Of a DNA stretch of 64,000 bases, positions 27,655 to 35,570 are shown one piece after another. The stretch is from assembly GCA_031291335.1 (NCBI GenBank), contig JARLJF010000083.1, positions 1-64,000 on the forward strand, read 5' to 3'. This DNA is from Pandoraea sp. Its GTDB lineage: Bacteria; Pseudomonadota; Gammaproteobacteria; Burkholderiales; Burkholderiaceae. The notes beneath the pieces were generated by a model. It saw nothing but the letters and a program-made list of their open reading frames with translations. It ran no database searches and was not told the origin of the DNA. The translations under genes and the position numbers were made by a program. Positions within the stretch are counted from its first letter, which is position 1. The number at the start of each line of letters is the position of its first letter.

Positions 27655-27670
27655 ATGTGAGGGGATCGGG

Positions 27671-28915
27671 TTGTCAGCAAGTACGGAAGGGAGGAATGGG
27701 GCCAGTGACGCTGCGGCGCAAGCCGAACGTCTGCGAGCGGCGGCCTATGAGCTGGCATGCGCGCGTGGCTTTTCCGAGTTGAGTGCGCGCAGCCTCGCGG
27801 CGGCGACTGGCGGCAGCCCGTCGGCCGTGAACTATCATTTCGGCGGTCGCGATCAATTGCTGCTCGCCGTATACGATGAAGTCGCGACACGCCTCGCCCG
27901 TGCGCGCGAAAGTGCGCTGGCGCAATGTCTGGCGACGGCGCCTTCGTGGGCGGATCTGCCCGACATGTTCACGTCGATGCTGCAACTACGATTGAGCAAT
28001 GACCGGGGCGTGCTCGCGCTGCTGCTGGAACTTGAGCACGAGGTAGAGACCGGGCGCGAGCCGCAACTGCGTCCGGCGGCGCAGGCTGAGGTCGAACTCG
28101 AATGGGTGTTCTGGTTCGAACTTGCCAAGCGCTTTGGTGTGTCGGACGGTGCGGCGGATGTCTGGGCGGCACTCGGCTTGGGTTTGACCGGGCTGCTTCT
28201 GTGCGAGACGGATCCGGGCGTGCGTTCCGCATGGATTTCTGCACCGGCCACGCGCCTGCATCGACGCATGACCGGGCAGTCGGTCACGTTGCTGCCGGTG
28301 CGTGGGCCAACGGCCATGGCGGGTGTCGAAGCGATTGCGCGGCGTCTGCCGCAGTCCAACGAGACTGCGCAGAAAATTCTTGATGCCGCGTTAGCGACCA
28401 TTGCCAAGAAGGGCGCCGACCGCCTCGTACAACGCGAGATTGCGTCGATTGTCGGCGTATCGCTGGCGTCGGTGACCTACTTTTTCCGTACCAAACACGA
28501 CTTGATCTTCGCGGCGTTCGCTGAGTTGTGTCGCCGCACGCAAACGCAAGTGGAGGAGTTCGAGCGCATGAGGGGCGCAGAAGCGTCGCTGGCGGCGCTG
28601 GCCGACCGCGATACCTTTTCGAGCTTCGCGGCAATGGGGGCGCTGCTTCGTGCAGCGGCCCGCGATGAATCGCTGGCGCCTATTGCGCGCGACATTCGTC
28701 AAATGCGAGGGATCGGGTCGTACGGGATGCTGAGCAAGCGCGGCATCAGCGCGGACTGGCTCGACGCGTTCATATGGGGCGTGATGATGAGCGGGAAGTA
28801 CCGACCGCTGCAGTTCCTTGATCCGGCCGACATCAAGGCGAAGCTGTTTGACTTCTCCACGGCAAGGATTGGGATGGTGTTCGACGGCGCATCTTCAGTG
28901 CACGAGCGCCGCTAA
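27671..28915 (+). CDS. Tandem-domain TetR-type regulator (two helix-turn-helix units)
   Basis: A protein of 414 residues, twice the usual TetR length. Two full TetR DNA-binding units are visible: residues 33-57 (GFSELSARSLAAATGGSPSA and on to NYHF) and 249-273 (GADRLVQREIASIVGVSLAS and on to TYFF), each followed by a helical domain. TTG at 27671 is chosen as start because GAGGGG stands 6 bases upstream; other frame starts at 27572 (TTG) and 27593 (GTG) have no site. It is divergent from the phosphoesterase-porin-ABC operon and is its likely regulator. Fused TetR pairs are known but uncommon. Confidence 0.82.
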   Translation: MSASTEGRNGASDAAAQAERLRAAAYELACARGFSELSARSLAAATGGSPSAVNYHFGGRDQLLLAVYDEVATRLARARESALAQCLATAPSWADLPDMFTSMLQLRLSNDRGVLALLLELEHEVETGREPQLRPAAQAEVELEWVFWFELAKRFGVSDGAADVWAALGLGLTGLLLCETDPGVRSAWISAPATRLHRRMTGQSVTLLPVRGPTAMAGVEAIARRLPQSNETAQKILDAALATIAKKGADRLVQREIASIVGVSLASVTYFFRTKHDLIFAAFAELCRRTQTQVEEFERMRGAEASLAALADRDTFSSFAAMGALLRAAARDESLAPIARDIRQMRGIGSYGMLSKRGISADWLDAFIWGVMMSGKYRPLQFLDPADIKAKLFDFSTARIGMVFDGASSVHERR

Positions 28916-29210
28916 CGGGCTGCCCCGGAGCGTGTGGTGGCCTTTCCGTGCTGCCGGACGGGTTCCTGACTCGTCATGCGCTGCTTGAACCGAACTGGGG
29001 CAAGACGGGCCAAGACCCGTAGGTGCTGAGCGTCGGCGGTGCGCGGCGCTGATTGGGCGTGCCTGCGTCGTGATTCGTGTCCACTACGTTAGGAACGTTC
29101 ACAAATCATTATCTATTGGCTGCCGTTGGCGCCAGTTTGGGGAGATTTCCCACTAATTTCCGCTTGTCCGACCCGTAGACTGCGTCGTTTCCGAATTTGT
29201 TTTTCGAGCG

Positions 29211-30155
29211 ATGTCTTTCTCTTCTCCTTCCTCCAAGCGCACGTGCGCCGCGTTGGTCGGCGGCGCGCGAGGTCGGTTGGGGCAGGGTGAAGGTCGCCTT
29301 TTCCACTGGCCCCGCTGGCCTGCCGTGTGTGTCTGGCTGTGCATGACCGTGTCGCTTCCCGCGATGGCCGCGTTGGGCGACGCGGATGATGCGCTGCGCC
29401 TGCACCCGCGCCTCACGCCCTCATTCGTGTTCACCGACATCACGTCGCCTGCCTCGGTTGCGGCTTCGTTACCCGTAAGCGGTGTGACGCTGCGCCCCTC
29501 CGTCTGTAGCAAGGTGACGCCGCTTTATCCGATGTCGATGGCGGCCGGCGCGGTACGCTGCCACACGATGGCGCACATGCCGCGAGCGACCAATTTGACG
29601 TCCGCGCCGAGACTGACCGCGCGTGTCTCGAAGTCGCTCGTCATGCCCGTGACCTACTCACGCGTCTCGTCCGATTACGGCACGCGCTATCACCCGGTGC
29701 GACGCGTGAGACACACGCACACCGGCATCGATCTTGTCGCGCCTCACGGTGCGCCGGTGCGCGTGGTGGCCGAGGGCGTCGTGAAGACGATCGGCTATGA
29801 GCGGCGGGGATTCGGCCGCTACGTCGTGATTGAGCATCGCTATGACAGTGAGACGATTTACGCTCACTTGTCGGCCACCGCGCGCGGGCTGCGCGTCGGC
29901 GATACGGTCGCCGCCGGCGAGTTGATTGGCGCCGTCGGCAAGACGGGCATGGTGACCGGGGCGCATCTGCATTTCGAACTTCGCCGTCGCGGCGTGCCGG
30001 CCGATCCGCGCCCGCTGCTGCGTCGTACGACGAACGCAGGCGAGGCGCAAGCGCTCACCGGCAGCGGATGCGCGGGGGCGCTCGACGGCCCGACGTCGTG
30101 CACCTCGCCGGGCAGGACCGGGGGCACCGACCGCTGGCATTATTCGCCGCTCTGA
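29211..30155 (+). CDS. M23-family (LytM-type) peptidoglycan endopeptidase
   Basis: A 314-residue exported protein. An N-terminal hydrophobic stretch (about residues 38-54) serves as signal or anchor. The C-terminal M23 domain has complete zinc and catalytic residues: H170 and D174 (HTGID), H219 (YAHL), and H252-x-H254 (GAHLHFEL). It should cut peptide crosslinks of the cell wall during growth or division, or act as an activator-type regulator of amidases. The ATG at 29211 has only a weak ribosome site. The gene stands alone before the phosphoesterase-cupredoxin operon. Confidence 0.88.
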   Translation: MSFSSPSSKRTCAALVGGARGRLGQGEGRLFHWPRWPAVCVWLCMTVSLPAMAALGDADDALRLHPRLTPSFVFTDITSPASVAASLPVSGVTLRPSVCSKVTPLYPMSMAAGAVRCHTMAHMPRATNLTSAPRLTARVSKSLVMPVTYSRVSSDYGTRYHPVRRVRHTHTGIDLVAPHGAPVRVVAEGVVKTIGYERRGFGRYVVIEHRYDSETIYAHLSATARGLRVGDTVAAGELIGAVGKTGMVTGAHLHFELRRRGVPADPRPLLRRTTNAGEAQALTGSGCAGALDGPTSCTSPGRTGGTDRWHYSPL

Positions 30156-30179
30156 CGCCTACATCGACGCCCGGCATCC

Positions 30180-30208
30180 GGGAATAAAACGACACACCCG
30201 CCGGTATT
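30180..30208 (+). promoter_or_regulatory. Candidate ECF-type promoter before the phosphoesterase-cupredoxin-sigma operon
   Basis: GGGAATAAA (30180-30188) resembles the GGAAT/GGGAAT type of -35 element used by several extracytoplasmic-function sigma groups; GGTATT (30203-30208) lies 17 bases after the GGGAAT core. The gene 75 bases downstream starts a unit that ends in a sigma factor and its anti-sigma, so autoregulation from here is plausible. Confidence 0.3.
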
Positions 30209-30281
30209 ACGGATAACGGCGTTCCCGAACCCCCGTCATGGTGACGGGCCGGGTAGCGCACATATCGCGCGGAGGTGTGTC

Positions 30282-31274
30282 ATGAGTCGCAACGAGGAAG
30301 ACAAGCCGGACGTCAAATCTGACGATGCCGGCCCGATCCCCCAGGGTGAGCCGTCAATGTCGCGTCGCAGGGCGATGGCCTGCCTTGCGTGGGCAGGCGC
30401 CGGCATTCTGTGGACGCTCGACGGTGGCGTGCCGCGCGGCGTGTCGCTGGGGGCAACGGCTACCGCTGCCGAGATGTCAGCCGGTCAAGCATTGACGTTC
30501 GTGCAGATCAGCGACAGCCACATCGGCTTCAACAAGGCGCCCAACCCCGATCCCGCTGCGACGTTGCAATCCGCCATCGAGCGCATTCGGGGGGCATCCG
30601 CACGCCCCGCCTTCATGCTCCATACCGGCGACGTGAGCCACCTGTCGCGTCCCGAGGAATTCGACATCGCGCAACAGATCGTAAACGGCGCCGGTCTGGA
30701 GACTCGCTACGTGCCCGGCGAACACGACGTGATCGGCGACGACGGTCGCGCATTCTTCGCGCGCTTTTCCCCGGATACCAAAGGCCTTGGCTGGTATAGC
30801 TTCGATCAACGGGGTGTGCATTTCGTCGCACTCGTCAACGTACTCAATCTGAAGGCCGGCGGCATGGGGTATCTCGGCGACGCACAACTCGCGTGGCTCG
30901 CCGCCGACCTCAAGGGCCGCTCGCACAGCACCCCGCTCGTCGTGTTCACGCACATGCCGCTATGGTCGGTCTATCCCGCCTGGGGATGGGGTACCGACGA
31001 CGGCGATCGCGCGCTGGCCTTGCTTCGGCCGTTCGGTTCGGTCACGGTGCTCAACGGGCACATCCATCAGGTCTTGCAGAAAGTGGAGGGCAACGTTCGC
31101 ATGCAGACCGCGATGTCGACCGCGTTCCCACAGGCGGCTCCGGGAGAGGGGCCCGGCCCGGGGCCGTTGAAAGTCGACCCTTCGCAACTGCGGCAGACGC
31201 TCGGCATTCGTCGCATCGACTTCACGACACTCGACGGTGCGCCGCTGCTAGGCGACACCACGCTGGCGTCCTGA
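30282..31274 (+). CDS. Tat-exported calcineurin-like metallophosphoesterase
   Basis: A 330-residue protein with a twin-arginine signal (SRRRAMACLAWAGAGILW, residues 27-44). The metal-site motifs are DSH (78-80), GD (116-117), GEHD (146-149), THMPLW and NGHIHQ. The usual GNH(D/E) asparagine is glutamate here (E147). A GGAGGTG site precedes the ATG. It probably acts in the periplasm on a phosphate ester. The cupredoxin gene starts 25 bases later and a sigma/anti-sigma pair follows, suggesting an envelope-stress unit. It is unrelated in signal and sequence to the cytoplasmic phosphoesterase at 26059. Confidence 0.88.
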   Translation: MSRNEEDKPDVKSDDAGPIPQGEPSMSRRRAMACLAWAGAGILWTLDGGVPRGVSLGATATAAEMSAGQALTFVQISDSHIGFNKAPNPDPAATLQSAIERIRGASARPAFMLHTGDVSHLSRPEEFDIAQQIVNGAGLETRYVPGEHDVIGDDGRAFFARFSPDTKGLGWYSFDQRGVHFVALVNVLNLKAGGMGYLGDAQLAWLAADLKGRSHSTPLVVFTHMPLWSVYPAWGWGTDDGDRALALLRPFGSVTVLNGHIHQVLQKVEGNVRMQTAMSTAFPQAAPGEGPGPGPLKVDPSQLRQTLGIRRIDFTTLDGAPLLGDTTLAS

Positions 31275-31299
31275 CATCGTCTACTTCCGGAGCCCTCCC

Positions 31300-31671
31300 A
31301 TGAAATCACTGCTGATGGATGCGCGCGGCACGCAGCGGCGCGTATGGCTAAGTCGCTGTGCCATGGCAGCCGCAGGCATGCTCACGCTGACGCTGCCCGC
31401 GCTCGTGAATGCGGCCGACGCCGATACCGTCCACATCGACAACTTCACCTTCTCGCCCGCGACGCTCACTGTCCATGCCGGCGCGCGCGTGACCTGGACC
31501 AACCGCGACGACGAGCCGCATACCGTCACCAGTTCGGGCAGCCCGCGGGCGTTTGCTTCGGGAGCGCTCGACACCGGCGGCTCGTTCGCCTTCACGTTCG
31601 ACAAGCCGGGAACGTATCCGTATTACTGCGCGATTCATCCGCACATGACCGGCGTGATCGTCGTGAAATAG
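31300..31671 (+). CDS. Small periplasmic cupredoxin (amicyanin/plastocyanin-like)
   Basis: A 123-residue blue copper protein. A signal peptide ends near NAAD (residues 37-40); the mature part starts VHIDNFTFSPATLTV, common in amicyanin-like cupredoxins. The type 1 copper ligands are visible: H74, C110, H113 and M116 (CxxHxxM). It should bind one copper and pass electrons in the periplasm, or buffer copper. It lies between the Tat-exported phosphoesterase and the sigma factor gene. The partner protein is unknown. Confidence 0.9.
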   Translation: MKSLLMDARGTQRRVWLSRCAMAAAGMLTLTLPALVNAADADTVHIDNFTFSPATLTVHAGARVTWTNRDDEPHTVTSSGSPRAFASGALDTGGSFAFTFDKPGTYPYYCAIHPHMTGVIVVK

Positions 31672-31775
31672 CAATCCGACATGGCAGATGTGATTCAATG
31701 GGCGCATCGACGCCGCGATGGCGGCGTCAGACTGATTCACTCGGGCATTGCGTTGCCCGTCCTCGGGAGACCCCG

Positions 31776-32444
31776 GTGACCGACGCTGAAAAACCCGGCG
31801 CGCAAGCGTCAGGACGGTTTGAAGCACTGGCTTTGCCGCACCTCGATGCGGCGTACAACCTCGCGCGCTGGCTGTCGGGGAGTGCGAGCGATGCCGACGA
31901 CATCGTGCAGGAAGCCTACCTGCGCGCGTTACGCTTCTTCGACGGCTTTCGTGGCGAGAACGCACGCGCGTGGCTGCTGGCCATCGTGCGCAATACCTGG
32001 CTGACGGAGTGGCGTCGCCGTTCCGATGCTGCGGATGGCACACCGTTCGATGAAACCACACACGGCCTGCATGGCGACGCGAGTCTGCCGGGTTGGGACG
32101 ATACGTCGCCCGGCGATCCCGAGATGCTCGCAGTGCGCCGAGACGAATGCGCGCTCGTGCGCGACGCGCTGGCAACATTGCCGGTCGTATTCCGGGAGGT
32201 ACTGGTGTTGCGCGAGATGGAGGACCTGAGCTACCGGGAAATCGAAACGATCGTCGGTGTGCCGGCCGGTACGGTCATGTCGCGTCTGGCCCGTGGCAGG
32301 CAGATGCTGGCGGCCGCCGTGCGCGCCGCACAGGACGCCGCGCATACGAACACCACCGCCACGTCGGCAGCGCCATCGGCGCAGATCACACGTCTCACAC
32401 GTCTGCCGCTGGACGGCACCACTCGGGGAGGACGCGATGAATAA
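31776..32444 (+). CDS. RNA polymerase sigma factor, ECF-like (sigma-70 family)
   Basis: A 222-residue sigma factor with region 2 (YNLARWLSGSASDADDIVQE and following) and region 4 with its helix-turn-helix (YREIETIVGVPAGTVMSRL). Regions 1 and 3 are missing, as in extracytoplasmic-function factors. GTG at 31776 follows GGGAGA by 5 bases. A tail of about 35 residues after region 4 is rich in Ala and Thr. The stop overlaps the anti-sigma start by 8 bases. Targets probably include its own operon. Confidence 0.9.
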   Translation: MTDAEKPGAQASGRFEALALPHLDAAYNLARWLSGSASDADDIVQEAYLRALRFFDGFRGENARAWLLAIVRNTWLTEWRRRSDAADGTPFDETTHGLHGDASLPGWDDTSPGDPEMLAVRRDECALVRDALATLPVVFREVLVLREMEDLSYREIETIVGVPAGTVMSRLARGRQMLAAAVRAAQDAAHTNTTATSAAPSAQITRLTRLPLDGTTRGGRDE

Positions 32445-33288
32445 GCCTGACGATCCCAACGACACGAACCCCACGACGCAGGGCGTGAGCATCGCGCCAT
32501 CCGCCGCGCAAAGCGAAGCCTCTACGCTGGGCAAGATGCTGCGCGATGGCTCATTGCGTCACGATGCGCCGCAGTCACTGCGCGAGCGCTTGCGCGACGA
32601 GTTGGCGCATGCCGAACGTCATGCGAGTCCTGCGGCCGACGAGGGCAACGGCACGCCGGCATCGCCGCCGCCTGAAGTCAAACCCGACGCCAGGCCGCCC
32701 AAGGCCGGCAGACCCGACAAGCGGCCGGAGGCGGCGTGGGGTCTCAGCCTGGCGCCGTGGCTGTTCGGCGGGGCAGGCGGCGCGATCCTCGGCGGACTGG
32801 CGGTGGCGATGGCGTTGCTGGTGGCGCGTCCGCCTGCACCGCCGCAAGACACACCGGAAGCACAGACGACGACCGGCCTGCAACCTCAGGAGATCGTGGC
32901 AAGCCATGTGCGTGCGCTGCTGTCGCAGCATCCCATCGACGTGATTTCGACCGATCAGCACACCGTCAAGCCGTGGTTCAACGGACGCATCGATTACGCG
33001 CCGCCTGTCATCGATCTGTCGGCCAAGGGCTTCCCGCTCGAAGGGGGGCGACTCGACTACGTCGGCGGACGCACTGTCGCCGTTCTCGTCTACCGGACGG
33101 ACAAGCATCCGATCGATCTCTATGTGTTCCCTGCGCGCGATAAGGGCGCGGCCGCACCGACGATTACCGGGGCCGATGGATATGCGATCGCGCGCTGGCG
33201 GCGCGGCGGCATGACGTACTGGGCGATCACCGATGCGGAGGCGTCGCATCTGCGCGTGTTTGTCGAGGCATTGCAGGCGGCGACCTGA
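32437..33288 (+). CDS. Membrane-bound anti-sigma factor
   Basis: A 283-residue single-pass membrane protein: a cytoplasmic N-terminal part of about 100 residues with a Pro/Lys-rich linker, one transmembrane helix (about 107-130), and a periplasmic domain of 150 residues. No zinc motif (HxxxCxxC) is present. The 8-base overlap with the sigma gene and the topology are typical of anti-sigma factors that hold an ECF sigma at the membrane until a periplasmic signal frees it. The start is the ATG at 32437 after GGGGAGGACGCG. Confidence 0.85.
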   Translation: MNKPDDPNDTNPTTQGVSIAPSAAQSEASTLGKMLRDGSLRHDAPQSLRERLRDELAHAERHASPAADEGNGTPASPPPEVKPDARPPKAGRPDKRPEAAWGLSLAPWLFGGAGGAILGGLAVAMALLVARPPAPPQDTPEAQTTTGLQPQEIVASHVRALLSQHPIDVISTDQHTVKPWFNGRIDYAPPVIDLSAKGFPLEGGRLDYVGGRTVAVLVYRTDKHPIDLYVFPARDKGAAAPTITGADGYAIARWRRGGMTYWAITDAEASHLRVFVEALQAAT

Positions 33289-33330
33289 TATCGTGACGGC
33301 TATTGTCCGATAGCCCCCATGGAGTCCGTC

Positions 33331-34137
33331 ATGCCGCAAGTTCCGTCGTCGAATGCCCCGGTGAATCCCGCGTGGCAAGCCTCGCAATACGTCAAGTTCG
33401 AAGACGAGCGCACGCGTCCCGTGCGCGATCTGGTGGCCGCGATTCCGCCCCAGGCCGAGCGCGACGTCGTGCGCGTGGTCGACATCGGCTGCGGTCCTGG
33501 CAATTCCACGGAAGTTCTCGCCGCGCATTATGCGCAGGCCGAAGTGCTCGGGCTGGATAGCTCGCAGGACATGGTCGATGCCGCGCGCGCACGCTTGCCG
33601 CAATTTCACTTTGACGTCGCAGATTTGGCGAGTTGGCAGGATGGCCCGTTCGACGTGATCCTCGCCAATGCGGTACTGCAATGGTTGCCCGATCACGAGA
33701 CGTTGTACCCGCGACTGGTCGACTGTCTCGCGCCCGGCGGTTCGCTGGCCGTGCAGACACCGGACAATCTCGATGAGCCCGCGCATCAACTGATGCGCGA
33801 AGTGGCGGCCGATCCGCGTTGGGCATCGACGCTCAAAGGGGTAGAACGCACAGCGCGGCATGGTGCAACGTTCTACTACCCGCTGCTGCGTGCGCTGTGC
33901 TCGCGCGTCGACATCTGGCGCACGACCTACTATCACCCGCTCGCGGGCGGTGCTCCGGCGGTCGTGGAATGGTTCAAGGGCAGCGCGTTGCGCCCGTTCC
34001 TCGCCAAGCTTGACGACGCGTCGCGCGAAGCGTTCCTCGCACGCTACACCGAGGAAATCGCGAAGGCTTACCCCGCGCTCGCCGACGGCACGGTATTGCT
34101 GCCATTCCCGCGACTCTTCGTGATCGCCACGCGCTGA
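33331..34137 (+). CDS. tam: Trans-aconitate 2-methyltransferase
   Basis: A 268-residue SAM-dependent methyltransferase that follows the Tam family in length and order. The SAM-binding motif VVDIGCGPGNST sits about 45 residues from the start, and NAVLQWLPDH follows, typical of Tam. Tam methylates trans-aconitate, a spontaneous inhibitor of aconitase. ATG at 33331 has GGAG 6 bases upstream and is preferred over the ATG at 33319. Its last 70 bases overlap the end of the ClC channel gene on the opposite strand. Confidence 0.88.
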   Translation: MPQVPSSNAPVNPAWQASQYVKFEDERTRPVRDLVAAIPPQAERDVVRVVDIGCGPGNSTEVLAAHYAQAEVLGLDSSQDMVDAARARLPQFHFDVADLASWQDGPFDVILANAVLQWLPDHETLYPRLVDCLAPGGSLAVQTPDNLDEPAHQLMREVAADPRWASTLKGVERTARHGATFYYPLLRALCSRVDIWRTTYYHPLAGGAPAVVEWFKGSALRPFLAKLDDASREAFLARYTEEIAKAYPALADGTVLLPFPRLFVIATR

Positions 34138-35477
34138 TCGAGCCAACGTGCCGTACATGCGGCACCGGCGGCGGCAAGCAGCATCGGTGCGAGGAAATCC
34201 TGATTCACGTGAGTGAATTCCAGCGCGAGCACGACCGCCGTGATCGGCATGCGCATCGACACGGCGAGAAACGCGGTGGCACCGACGAGGGCCGCCGCGC
34301 CGAGTGCTACGTCCATGCCCTCCGGCAAGCTGCCGTTCCACACGCCGCACAGCACCACGGCGAGTAAGGCGCCATTGGCCAGACCGGGTGTCAGCAAACC
34401 GCCCGCTGCGCCCGCCCGCAGACTGCTCCACGTGAAGAACACGCGCAGCACGAGCAGGGCGAACGCGAGCGCCGTGACCAATTCACCGTTGAACGCCAGC
34501 GACGCAGGCCCCTTGCCGTTGCCGGGCAACTGCGGATACCACGCAATGACCAACCCCAGCAGCATGAAGTTCGCCAGTGCGAAGACCGGCGCGCGCCAGT
34601 CGCGCGGGGCGCTCAATCGTGCGCTTTCCGTCAAGCGCGCATAGCCCCAGGCGGCGACACCGACGAGCGGTCCGCAAACAAGCGCCCAACCGACGAGCGG
34701 TGCGGTGACATCGAACACGGGCACCGTGTATTGCTGCTCTGCGCCCATGCCGATCCATGCCACGGCCGCCGCGATGGCCGACGTCGCGAATGCCGGCAGG
34801 ACCGCACGCAAGGCGAACGTTCCAAGAAGGACTTCGAGGACAAAGATCGCGCCGCCAAGCGGCACGTTGTAGACGGCTGCCAACCCGGCACCTGCACCGC
34901 AGGCGACCAGCGTCCGGCATTGCTCCGTCGAGAGTCCGGCGCGGCGCGCCAGTTGATCCGCTACGAGCGCGCCGAACTCACGCGGTGCGACTTCGCGTCC
35001 GAGCGGCGAGCCGAGGGCGACCGTCACGATTTGAAGCAACGCATGCGCCAGCGTACTGCCGAGCGGCATGCGACGCCCCTTGGCCACGGCTTCCTTGATC
35101 GAGACGAGCTTCGCGCCGTATCGATAGACCGCGAACCAGCCGAGTCCCGCGACAACGCCGCAGATCGTGAGAACGGCAAAGCGCCGTTCCGGCGATGCGG
35201 CGCTCACGCCACTCAGGAAACTCTCTGCACCGAAGACCTGATCCGTCGCATAGCCGAACGCCACGTGCTGGATGGCATGGAGCAGGGCGGCGAGCAAGGT
35301 GCCGCCCACCCCCGCACCGATCCCGGTGAGGATCGTCACGACCGCGAGCGTGGCGAGCGGCGCGGCGCGCACATCGTCCGCCGACACCGGTGCTGGTTCA
35401 CGTGAGGTCGATGCGGCTCCCGGGAGCGCAGTCGTTGCCTGTGTCGCGGTGTGAGGAGGGACTTGCCTGGTGTTCAT
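34068..35477 (-). CDS. ClC-family chloride channel / antiporter
   Basis: A 469-residue membrane protein with about eleven helices. ClC selectivity motifs are visible: GSPLGREVAPREFGA (about residues 155-169, a variant of GREGP) and GGLLTPGLANG (variant of GGxFxP). No CBS domains are present. It probably exchanges chloride or fluoride for protons. It follows the histidine kinase gene on the same strand, 93 bases away, and may be in the same transcript. The 3' end runs 70 bases into tam on the other strand. Confidence 0.87.
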   Translation of the reverse strand: MNTRQVPPHTATQATTALPGAASTSREPAPVSADDVRAAPLATLAVVTILTGIGAGVGGTLLAALLHAIQHVAFGYATDQVFGAESFLSGVSAASPERRFAVLTICGVVAGLGWFAVYRYGAKLVSIKEAVAKGRRMPLGSTLAHALLQIVTVALGSPLGREVAPREFGALVADQLARRAGLSTEQCRTLVACGAGAGLAAVYNVPLGGAIFVLEVLLGTFALRAVLPAFATSAIAAAVAWIGMGAEQQYTVPVFDVTAPLVGWALVCGPLVGVAAWGYARLTESARLSAPRDWRAPVFALANFMLLGLVIAWYPQLPGNGKGPASLAFNGELVTALAFALLVLRVFFTWSSLRAGAAGGLLTPGLANGALLAVVLCGVWNGSLPEGMDVALGAAALVGATAFLAVSMRMPITAVVLALEFTHVNQDFLAPMLLAAAGAACTARWLDQRVAITKSRGNGSNTVPSASAG

Positions 35478-35570
35478 GATGCTGCGCCTTCGGCCGGAAA
35501 CTGAGGGAATACCCGGAGTTTATGGCGCAACGCAGCATAAGAGAAATGAATGTTACGTTGTAATTTATGA

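Larger units (their letters stand above)
27340..27670. other. Divergent control region between phosphoesterase and double-TetR genes
   Basis: This 331-base stretch has no convincing gene. It holds a strong sigma-70 style promoter for the plus-strand regulator (27469-27497), two near-identical 20-base repeats in the leader (27574-27593 and 27635-27654) and a related element at 27406-27429 nearer the importer operon. A 32-codon frame at 27562-27660 lacks a ribosome site and is not called. Confidence 0.6.

Noticed and set aside
27562-27660. 32-codon leader frame (MQSFEIERLYG...) ending just before the double-TetR gene
   Set aside because: No ribosome site and no recognisable feature; it overlaps the leader repeats, which explain the sequence better.
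32575-34431. Minus-strand open frame of 618 codons
   Set aside because: Runs antisense across the anti-sigma and tam genes and into the ClC gene in another frame; Arg/His-rich noise.
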